Virus record (IMG/VR): IMGVR_UViG_3300036781_000817
Coordinates: 1-51,327 of that record
Length of the DNA: 51,327 bases
Source: a virus
Direction: 5' to 3' (one strand)
The position numbers and the translations under genes were made by a program. Positions 31,672 through 38,572 of the stretch are shown piece by piece. The number at the start of each line of letters is the position of its first letter. Position 1 is the first letter of the stretch. The notes under the pieces were generated by a model. That model made no database searches. It saw only the letters and a program-made list of their open reading frames with translations, and was not told the DNA's origin.

Positions 31672-31914
31672 ATGATACAGGATATTGTAAAAAACAGTAA
31701 AAATACGTATCAGGACTTGCGGGATTTACGCGGATTAAACCTAAAAGAAATTTTATCAAACATGCCGATATGTAAAAAAGATAGCGGCTATAGCATCGAC
31801 CTTGAAACCGGGATGTCTGTTCGATCTATAATTTATAAAATAAATTCGGATACAACGATGGAATTTGAAACTGCCAAAGAAGGTGGTCTTATCATTATTT
31901 GGAGGAACGCTTAA
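31672..31914 (+). CDS. Small early phage protein
   Basis: 80 aa, first gene after the early promoter of prophage B. It contains a helical N-terminus (YQDLRDLRGLNLKEILSNM) and a beta C-terminus ending EGGLIIIWRNA. No family recognised. It is directly adjacent to the next gene (TAA then ATG), and a GGAGG near its end at 31901-31905 can serve as ribosome binding site for that gene. Confidence 0.55.
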   Translation: MIQDIVKNSKNTYQDLRDLRGLNLKEILSNMPICKKDSGYSIDLETGMSVRSIIYKINSDTTMEFETAKEGGLIIIWRNA

Positions 31915-32109
31915 ATGTATATAGCTCATTCCAACATTACACCGGTTAGCCAGGCCGAACCGGTAAAGCAAAAAAAACAAGCATCACAATTCGCCATTAA
32001 GATGGCCAAAAAAGGTTTCGTAAGATCTTGTAAAAAAAATGCTGGTCGGATTGCTGAGATACAAAAAACTTTCCCGGGATGGGAGCCAAAATTTAACTAC
32101 CCTTCTTAA
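31915..32109 (+). CDS. Small early phage protein with PGWxPKF C-terminus (paralogue)
   Basis: 64 aa. The C-terminal IAEIQKTFPGWEPKF matches the protein of identical length at 915-1109 in prophage A. The N-terminal half is basic (KQKKQASQFAIKMAKKGFVRSCKK) and unlike the acidic counterpart. The gene begins directly after the preceding stop. Function unknown. Conserved position near the repressor suggests a role in the early switch or against host functions. Confidence 0.6.
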   Translation: MYIAHSNITPVSQAEPVKQKKQASQFAIKMAKKGFVRSCKKNAGRIAEIQKTFPGWEPKFNYPS

Positions 32110-32120
32110 AATAAGAAAAA

Positions 32121-32136
32121 CCCCGCTGTAACGGGG
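32121..32136 (-). terminator. Hairpin CCCCGctgtaaCGGGG with A-run on the left
   Basis: A 5-bp GC stem preceded on the plus strand by AAAAA, so it reads as a minus-strand intrinsic terminator. It could stop antisense transcription entering the early region or simply be an mRNA hairpin. No minus-strand gene ends here. Confidence 0.35.
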
Positions 32137-32165
32137 CCATTCAGTAACAATTAAATATTAAGACG

Positions 32166-32804
32166 ATGCAAACTTACACAGAAAAAGCAAGAAATCAAAA
32201 AACGATGAATGTCGCAATGGCGAACTTCTTCACTCAGTTACTAACAAACAAAAAAGCTATTCATGTTGAACAAGCTGAATTAGTTGGCGGTAGCTACTTT
32301 GTTGATCATTGTCCGGAATACACCTTGAACGAAGGTGAACCCGATTGGCAACAAACAACAATCTCTTTTAAAGACCTTTTAACCTTTGTTATCAAAAACA
32401 AGCTGAACACTTGGAATTCCGCCTCAGTGATCGCTGGCGTTATCGTTAATAACGAGATCGAGGCGGACGCTGAAACGATGTTAAGAGAATTAACCTCGTT
32501 TGATTTGTACGGCATTATCCGCGAGTACTTAGAGAGTGGAAGGGTTCTAAAAATGCCTAATTACAAATGGGGTAGCCTTGAACAAAAGGTATCAGACACT
32601 TACCAAAGAATGGAAGCTCATTTAATTCAACCGCTTTTACATCTTTCTGACTATGAGCGGACACAGGTTAGAATTTTTCAACATATGATGTTTAACACTT
32701 TCAAAAATCAATTTGGAAAAGAAATAACTGCATTAGGTTTTAATGCTCAAATGAGTTTTGAAACTGGTCCGCTGGCTAACGAAAGGGAGTTTGAACATGC
32801 TTGA
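32166..32804 (+). CDS. Hypothetical early phage protein
   Basis: 212 aa, mostly helical, no recognised motif. The middle part (LRELTSFDLYGIIREYLESGRVLKM) and the C-terminal HLIQPLLHLSDYERTQVRIFQHMMFNTF look like compact helical domains. It is the first longer gene after the small early genes, and its stop overlaps the next start. Possibly involved in host takeover or recombination, given the RecT gene shortly downstream. Not assignable. Confidence 0.55.
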   Translation: MQTYTEKARNQKTMNVAMANFFTQLLTNKKAIHVEQAELVGGSYFVDHCPEYTLNEGEPDWQQTTISFKDLLTFVIKNKLNTWNSASVIAGVIVNNEIEADAETMLRELTSFDLYGIIREYLESGRVLKMPNYKWGSLEQKVSDTYQRMEAHLIQPLLHLSDYERTQVRIFQHMMFNTFKNQFGKEITALGFNAQMSFETGPLANEREFEHA

Positions 32805-32898
32805 GCTTATTTTATATGTGGCATCCATTTTATTAAGTGGCCTGTCGTTCGGAGCCTGTCTTTATTTCAAACCTAAAAAAGTAACCAGTCATGTTTAA
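32797..32898 (+). CDS. Very small membrane protein
   Basis: 33 aa: one hydrophobic helix (LILYVASILLSGLSFGACLYF) and a basic tail KPKKVTSHV. It overlaps the 3' ends of both neighbours in different frames, typical of compact phage operons. Too short for family assignment. Confidence 0.45.
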   Translation: MLELILYVASILLSGLSFGACLYFKPKKVTSHV

Positions 32899-33067
32899 AA
32901 GCTTAATACTCAAAACCGAAAAAGATAGGGTTGCAAGCGAGATCGGAAAACGTTGCGGTTTGATGCAAGACTATGCCCTAGAGTGTGGCGACACTGATAT
33001 GTTTTTCAAATACCACGCAATGGCCTTACGCCTAATCCAGTACAGAGTAAACCTAAGAAATAGATGA
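32891..33067 (+). CDS. Small hypothetical phage protein
   Basis: 58 aa, helical and basic (LKTEKDRVASEIGKRC, YHAMALRLIQYRVNLRNR). It overlaps the start of the next gene by an ATGA junction (33064), so translation is likely coupled. Unknown function. Confidence 0.5.
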   Translation: MFKSLILKTEKDRVASEIGKRCGLMQDYALECGDTDMFFKYHAMALRLIQYRVNLRNR

Positions 33068-33372
33068 AGCATTACAGAGAAATTATTAATCACCTTGATT
33101 GGAACGTTGACGGCAAATTTGAGGCCGTTTTAGTAAACGGTCAAATCACAAAATTAAATTTTTGCGAGCCAGGCAAGGGGGCAAATGATTGCGGTAAATG
33201 TTTAACAAGTACCGACTTTAAATATCTGCAAGCTGTTCATCATTGTCTTACAGAACTGTTCAAGTTCATTGAAGATGAAAACAGGCGTCACGGTTATTCT
33301 TATGCTATCGGCGAAGCCAAACAATCAACAGAAGTAAAGTTGCCTGAATTTGAAGAGGCGACTAACATTTAA
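33064..33372 (+). CDS. Small hypothetical phage protein
   Basis: 102 aa. It contains four Cys/His-bearing positions (FCEPGKGANDCGKCLTS ... AVHHC), possibly a metal site, between a beta N-terminus and a helical C-terminus. It directly precedes the recT gene. No family recognised. Confidence 0.5.
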   Translation: MKHYREIINHLDWNVDGKFEAVLVNGQITKLNFCEPGKGANDCGKCLTSTDFKYLQAVHHCLTELFKFIEDENRRHGYSYAIGEAKQSTEVKLPEFEEATNI

Positions 33373-33383
33373 TCATTAAAACA

Positions 33384-34346
33384 ATGTCAAACGAAATACA
33401 ATTAACAGCTAAATCCTTATTTAACAAAGAGGATATAAAAAAGCGCTTTCAAGATATGCTCGGGACGAAAGCCCAGGGTTTCATTTCATCTGTGTTACAG
33501 ATCGTGTCACAGAGTGCCGATCTTGCAAAGGCTGACCCCAATAGTGTACTACAGGCGGCGGCAATGGCTGCAACTTTAGATTTACCATTAAATAAGAATT
33601 TGGGGTTTGCTTATATCATTGCCTATAAGACAAAGGTAAAAGGCTTAAACGGCAAGCCTGACACATACAATGTTGTTGCTCAGTTTCAAATGGGGTACAA
33701 AGGTTTTATTCAACTGGCACAAAGGACCGGCACTTTTAAATCTATTGGCGTATCAGCCATTTATGAAGGGCAGTTAAAAAAACAAAACCCTTTGACCGGG
33801 TTTGAATTTGATTTTGATATCGATATCAAAGAGAACGCCCCTGTTATCGGGTATGCCGCTTACTTTCAGTTACTAAACGGTTTTGAAAAAACTTTTTACA
33901 TGCCCATCGATAAATTATTAAAACATGGCGCCAAATATTCAAAAAGCTTTTATGATAAAAACGGTCGTTGGACGACTGATTTTGATGCCATGGCTGAAAA
34001 GACCGTTTTAAAATTATTGCTTTCAAAATTCGCTCCGCTATCCATTGAAATGCAAAAAGCAGTTATAAGCGATCAGGGCGTTATCAACAATTTCGAAACA
34101 GATGATTTTACATACATCGATAACGAAAGCGACGAAGATGAAAAAATCGACGTTGACCAGGTGGCTTTAATGATAAAAGAAGCGGATACCTTAGACAACC
34201 TTTTTGCTTTGAAACATTATCTATCAGCCGCCCCGGAGTTAACCGACCTTTTTAACTCCCGGGAACTTGAACTCAAAGAATCCGCGGTTAACAAGAAAAA
34301 GGATACTATCAAAAATAATTCACAAACCAAAGTAACCTTACTATAA
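33384..34346 (+). CDS. recT: RecT-family single-strand annealing protein
   Basis: 320 aa. The RecT core is clear: KKRFQDMLGTKAQGFISSVLQIV, NSVLQAAAMAATLDLPLNKNLGFAYIIAYK, VAQFQMGYKGFIQLAQRTG and WTTDFDAMAEKTVLKLLLSKF. RecT proteins coat single-stranded DNA left by an exonuclease and anneal it to its complement during phage recombination. The last ~70 residues are acidic and variable. The stop codon overlaps the start of the nuclease-FtsK gene (TAATGAG), the usual annealase/exonuclease pairing, although here the partner is unusual. Confidence 0.95.
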   Translation: MSNEIQLTAKSLFNKEDIKKRFQDMLGTKAQGFISSVLQIVSQSADLAKADPNSVLQAAAMAATLDLPLNKNLGFAYIIAYKTKVKGLNGKPDTYNVVAQFQMGYKGFIQLAQRTGTFKSIGVSAIYEGQLKKQNPLTGFEFDFDIDIKENAPVIGYAAYFQLLNGFEKTFYMPIDKLLKHGAKYSKSFYDKNGRWTTDFDAMAEKTVLKLLLSKFAPLSIEMQKAVISDQGVINNFETDDFTYIDNESDEDEKIDVDQVALMIKEADTLDNLFALKHYLSAAPELTDLFNSRELELKESAVNKKKDTIKNNSQTKVTLL

Positions 34347-36427
34347 TGAGTATATACAAATCATACAGCCCCGAGAAAATGGAAGAGTTGCTCTCCAATT
34401 TCTTAATTAGCAGCTGGAGCTATAGTAAGGTTGCCCAGTTTGCCCGGAACGAAAAGGCATTTGAAATGAGTTACATTTATGGTATAAAATCTAAAAGCTC
34501 AGCGACAACCATAGCGGGCCAGGCTTACCATGATGCTCTTAAAAACTTTTTCCGGGAACTAAAAAAGGACGGCACACAGCTTGAATTACCTGAATTGCAA
34601 AAAATAGCCTATGACTTTATAGAAGATCAACCGGCCAATTACTGGAAGCTTCAAAAAACCACGCCAACAATGGTAGAGGCGAAGCAAAAAGCAACCGACG
34701 ATGTTAATGCATTTCTTAATAATTTCTATGGAGAGTTAGGCACTTACATTGACTACATCGACGAGGTTATAGACGTTGAGCTTTATTGTGATGAATTCCT
34801 TACCATCAATGGCGTTGATATCCCTATGCCTTGCCACCTTCAAATTGACTTGGTTGTAAAAACCACTTATGGAGCAATAGCTGTTTTAGATCATAAAACA
34901 AAGAGATCCTTTACTGATCAAGATGAATTAAAATTATCAGGGGGCATACAGGCTATAACCTACGTAAAGGGCTACGAATCAAAAACAGGTATTAATGTTG
35001 ACGAGGTTTGGTTCATCGAAAATAAGGTATCGAAAAACAAAGACCGTTCCCCGCAGCTAAACGCCTTCAAAATCAAAATCAACAAAGATATAAGACGGCT
35101 ATATGAAGCCATTTTATACGAACCGTTAAAACGGATGGTTGAGGCGGTGAGCGACCCGGACTATTGTTATATCATTAACGAATCTGACAACTTCGTTGAC
35201 AAAGCCGAAATCTACGAGTTTTGGGCAAAGACAATGATTGCAGAGGTCGAAGAGTTCAATATTGTACCGGAAAAGCGTAACCTGATTGTAAGACGGCTTA
35301 GAAAAATCAGGGATGCTTCGCTAGCTACCATCAACCCCAAAATTATCAGGGACTTTCAAAAGAATGCAGCCGAATTTATTCAATACGATTTAAGTAACAA
35401 AAACATGACTTCACAAGAAAAAATAGAACATATTTTAAGGAGCTTCGGAATACTTGTCCAGGTTGCTCATAAATTTGATGGGTATTCCTGCAATACCTTT
35501 TTACTGGAAATATCTGCAGGAGTTAAAATCTCTTCTATTCACGGCCATAAACTGGACATTGCTAACGCGTTGGACGTTCCGACCGTCCGTATTCCTAATG
35601 AATTATTAGTGCATGAAGAAAAAGCATATTTGGCAGTTGAGTTTTTAAAGAAACGAGAAAAAAATCTTTTCTTTGACCCCTCTGCTTTGGTTGGTAGAAA
35701 AATACCGATCGGTAAAGACAATTTCGACAATACCATTGTTTGGGATTTGGATAATCAATCTACGCCACACGTTTTAATTTGCGGCGCAACCGGAAGCGGC
35801 AAATCAGTTTGCATACGTGCAACAATCGAATATGCTTTACAATCAGGCATAGACGAGGTTATAATCTTTGACCCTAAATATGAATTTTTAGCTTACGACA
35901 AGCATCCGAAAGTTTCTGTTTACAATGAGATCATTGCCATTGAGGAAGAAATGGCAAACTTGGTAAAAGCTATGAATACGCTTGTTAAACAGGGCAGGAA
36001 AACAAGAACACTTGTTATAACAGACGAGTTCGCCGACGCTGTTTCAGCTTCAAGAAAGGGACCTGAGCTTAAAATTTATGAAGATGTTATGGTTGGCATG
36101 TATGCCAATGGTGCACCCAAAGTAAAACGCGAATGTACCGGAGAGTTAAAGTCACTTGAAGAAAACCAAAAGATATTGTTACAGAAAGGGCGCTCAGTCG
36201 GTTTCAGGATTATGTCAGCCACGCAAAGGGCATCTGTTAAAGTTATTACCGGCGACGCAAAAGTAAACTTCCCTGTTCAGATATGTTTTCGGGTACCCAA
36301 AGAGACTGATAGCCGGGTTGTACTTGATGAACCAGGCGCGGAATCATTGGCAGGAGCTGGCGACGGCTTAATGAAATCTCCTGAATATAAAAGTATCGTA
36401 AGGTTTCAGGGCTTTTACAAGGACTAA
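34346..36427 (+). CDS. PD-(D/E)XK nuclease fused to FtsK/SpoIIIE-type DNA translocase
   Basis: 693 aa. Residues ~1-330 form a RecB/Cas4-like nuclease: His62 (GQAYHDAL), Asp168 (CHLQIDLVV), Asp182-x-Lys184 (VLDHKTKR) and Gln202 (IQAITY). Residues ~354-693 form an FtsK-type motor: alpha-like segment (TSQEKIEHILRSFGI), Walker A GATGSGKS (480-487), Walker B LVITDEFAD (Asp560-Glu561), then SATQRASVKVITGDAKVNFP and ETDSRVVLDEPGAESLAGAGD as in FtsK. There is no membrane domain or gamma winged helix. It follows recT and precedes the parB gene. An in-frame ATG at 35405 sits at the domain boundary (MTSQEKIEH) and could yield the motor alone. Likely a motor-driven end-resecting nuclease for RecT. Role inferred. 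Confidence 0.85.
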   Translation: MSIYKSYSPEKMEELLSNFLISSWSYSKVAQFARNEKAFEMSYIYGIKSKSSATTIAGQAYHDALKNFFRELKKDGTQLELPELQKIAYDFIEDQPANYWKLQKTTPTMVEAKQKATDDVNAFLNNFYGELGTYIDYIDEVIDVELYCDEFLTINGVDIPMPCHLQIDLVVKTTYGAIAVLDHKTKRSFTDQDELKLSGGIQAITYVKGYESKTGINVDEVWFIENKVSKNKDRSPQLNAFKIKINKDIRRLYEAILYEPLKRMVEAVSDPDYCYIINESDNFVDKAEIYEFWAKTMIAEVEEFNIVPEKRNLIVRRLRKIRDASLATINPKIIRDFQKNAAEFIQYDLSNKNMTSQEKIEHILRSFGILVQVAHKFDGYSCNTFLLEISAGVKISSIHGHKLDIANALDVPTVRIPNELLVHEEKAYLAVEFLKKREKNLFFDPSALVGRKIPIGKDNFDNTIVWDLDNQSTPHVLICGATGSGKSVCIRATIEYALQSGIDEVIIFDPKYEFLAYDKHPKVSVYNEIIAIEEEMANLVKAMNTLVKQGRKTRTLVITDEFADAVSASRKGPELKIYEDVMVGMYANGAPKVKRECTGELKSLEENQKILLQKGRSVGFRIMSATQRASVKVITGDAKVNFPVQICFRVPKETDSRVVLDEPGAESLAGAGDGLMKSPEYKSIVRFQGFYKD

Positions 36428-36450
36428 TAATTAACAAGTTTTCAATTAAT

Positions 36451-36466
36451 TATGTGATCTCACATA
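36451..36466. promoter_or_regulatory. Operator TATGTGATCTCACATA, copy 2 of 3
   Basis: A 16-bp palindrome with 7-bp arms, followed after 3 bp by TACATA as in the other two copies. It sits in the gap before the small winged-helix gene, at the start of the ParB/methylase segment. Confidence 0.65.
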
Positions 36467-36523
36467 TAATACATAAAACTATGCAGACCATCCAACAAAA
36501 CGAAAACAACCTTAGGACAGCTT

Positions 36524-36709
36524 ATGGCTGGCAGACGGATAACTGTACAGAGTGTTTTGAAATCAGTAGGAACGCAGGAATTACGTCATTATATTTCTAT
36601 CATCCGGCGCGAACAAGATTTTAAAATTACCACTACCTGGGTTTCCAAAAAAGGTAAGCGATTCAAGGAATATTTCATTGAGAAACAAACAACTCAACAA
36701 GTAGCATAA
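36524..36709 (+). CDS. Small winged-helix protein
   Basis: 61 aa. ITVQSVLKSVGTQELRHYISIIRRE followed by a wing-like FKITTTWVSKKGKRFKEYFI matches the short winged-helix proteins found in Bacteroidota and other phages. ATG 36524 is the only start in this frame. An overlapping 47-codon ORF from ATG 36481 is less protein-like. A DNA-binding role is inferred. It lies just downstream of an operator palindrome. Confidence 0.55.
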   Translation: MAGRRITVQSVLKSVGTQELRHYISIIRREQDFKITTTWVSKKGKRFKEYFIEKQTTQQVA

Positions 36710-36739
36710 CAAAACTAATCAACAATTAAATTTTATTAC

Positions 36740-38566
36740 ATGGCCACTAAAAAAGCAACCAAAACGAGCAATCAGCCTAAGACAACTGAAAGCCCGGCTA
36801 ACGAAATCCCGATATTGGAAAATTTACATTTATCGGCTATCGTTCCGAGTCCATTAAACCCTCGCAAAGAAATCGATCAGCAAGCCATTAACGAGCTTGC
36901 AGAATCAATTGAAAAAGTCGGGCTGATTCAACCTATCGTCGTACGTAAAAAAGCAGGAGAGCCCGGCGTTTATGAACTGATTTGCGGAGAGCGCAGGTTT
37001 TTGGCATCGAAGATTGTAAACGAACGTAATCCAAAGCGTGAAACTATTGCCGCCAGTATCAGAACATTAAATGACGCGGAAGCCATGGAATGTATGATTA
37101 CTGAAAACTTACAGCGCAAAGATGTTCACCCATTGGAAGAGGCTAACGCTTTTAAACTAATGATTGATCACATGAATTATACGATCACCGATATTTCGGC
37201 TAAGATCGGAAAGAATGAGCCGTTTGTAAATCGCAGGCTGCAGCTGATCAATTTAATTCCTGATCTTAAACTTATATTTCATACCGGCGAATTGCCGATA
37301 GGCCATGCCGAATTATTAAGCCGCCTTGAACCGTTAGACCAAACGTTATTCTATAATAACAAATTTGGCAATAGTAGCTATAACTCCGGGGCTGGAACAT
37401 TGCGCGAACTGAAAAACTGGCTTAACAATAACACTAACAAAGAATTGTCGAAAGCTATTTTCGATCTTTCCGAAGAGAATTTAGGGACTATTCGCTGTAT
37501 AGCTTGCACCAATTGCCCAAATAACACTTCTGTTTCAAACTCTATATTATTTCCTGATTCCACGGAAGAGGCAACTTGTACTTTCAAGGCTTGTTTTCAG
37601 GATAAAACAAAACAATATTTTAACCGGGAACTGGAAGTTGCCTTAAAAAATCCGGATATTATTATTGTATGTGATTCTTACGGCGAAAATGAGATTACGA
37701 AATCGTTGAAAGCTCAGGGTTATACTGTTTATTTTAGGTATAGCGATTATTCAACTCTTGGCGCAATTCCTGAACTTAAAGACTTTACGGAAGATATCGA
37801 CCGGGACGACTACGAAACGGAAGAGGATTACCAACACGATATAAATTCAGCAAACACACAGTTTGAAGCAGAGTTAAACGAGTACAATGAAAACGCAGAA
37901 ACATACAAAAAAGCATTCGACGTTAATTCCGGTAGGTATATTTATGTTCAGCTTACCGAAAAAAGCAGATCATCAAACTGCGACAGCCCCGGCGTTGAAA
38001 ATTCACGAAATGAACTTGTGGCCAAAATCGAACAAAAAAGGACCCGGGGGCGCGAATTAGATCAGGAAAAAATAATGAAACGCCTGGTTGATCATGTTAA
38101 AGAGTTACCAATAACCAAACAGCCAACAGCACCCGATTTAACACCCGAAGAGCTTAACGGGCTTATTGCTTTGGCCTTTGAAAATGTTGGCTATGGTGAG
38201 CGTAAAAAATCAATGTTAGAAGCCTTGGGACTGCCTAAAGATTACTCCGACTATCACAAAGGCCCGGAAACGGTTCGCGCTATAAGCAAAGCTTCTAATG
38301 AAGCTCGCGCCTTTGTCGTTCGGCTTGCCCTGCTAAACAAATTCAGCAATATAGCACCTACAAGCATCAGCGGGGGCGTAATGTTTCACATAGCTAAAAG
38401 CTGGTGCCCGGAAGAGTTTGACGAAATGGTAAAAGATCAGGGCGGTGTACGCCAAAGGAGAGAGGCAAAGCTGGACAGCAAGCTAAAAGATTTTGACAAA
38501 CAAAACGACCCTGCCAAAGAAGCCCAGGAGCAACCCCAACCGGAAGTACAGGAACAAGAAGCATAA
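36740..38566 (+). CDS. parB: ParB-like partition/nuclease-fold protein
   Basis: 608 aa. The N-terminal ParB/Srx domain carries the CTP-binding motifs GERRFLAS (83-90) and ENLQRKDVHPLEEA (122-135), followed by a helix-turn-helix (TITDISAKIGKNEPFVNRRL, ~148-167). A Cys cluster (CIACTNCPN ... TCTFKACF, ~253-293) is probably a metal-binding insertion seen in plasmid and phage ParB. The remainder is helical with an acidic Gln/Glu-rich end. ParB proteins load as CTP clamps at parS sites. No ParA ATPase lies nearby, so a role in partition, replication or transcription is open. Confidence 0.88.
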   Translation: MATKKATKTSNQPKTTESPANEIPILENLHLSAIVPSPLNPRKEIDQQAINELAESIEKVGLIQPIVVRKKAGEPGVYELICGERRFLASKIVNERNPKRETIAASIRTLNDAEAMECMITENLQRKDVHPLEEANAFKLMIDHMNYTITDISAKIGKNEPFVNRRLQLINLIPDLKLIFHTGELPIGHAELLSRLEPLDQTLFYNNKFGNSSYNSGAGTLRELKNWLNNNTNKELSKAIFDLSEENLGTIRCIACTNCPNNTSVSNSILFPDSTEEATCTFKACFQDKTKQYFNRELEVALKNPDIIIVCDSYGENEITKSLKAQGYTVYFRYSDYSTLGAIPELKDFTEDIDRDDYETEEDYQHDINSANTQFEAELNEYNENAETYKKAFDVNSGRYIYVQLTEKSRSSNCDSPGVENSRNELVAKIEQKRTRGRELDQEKIMKRLVDHVKELPITKQPTAPDLTPEELNGLIALAFENVGYGERKKSMLEALGLPKDYSDYHKGPETVRAISKASNEARAFVVRLALLNKFSNIAPTSISGGVMFHIAKSWCPEEFDEMVKDQGGVRQRREAKLDSKLKDFDKQNDPAKEAQEQPQPEVQEQEA

Positions 38567-38572
38567 TATTTT

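Noticed and set aside
36481-36624. 47-codon ORF overlapping the winged-helix gene
   Set aside because: The other frame encodes a recognisable winged helix, while this one has no protein-like features.
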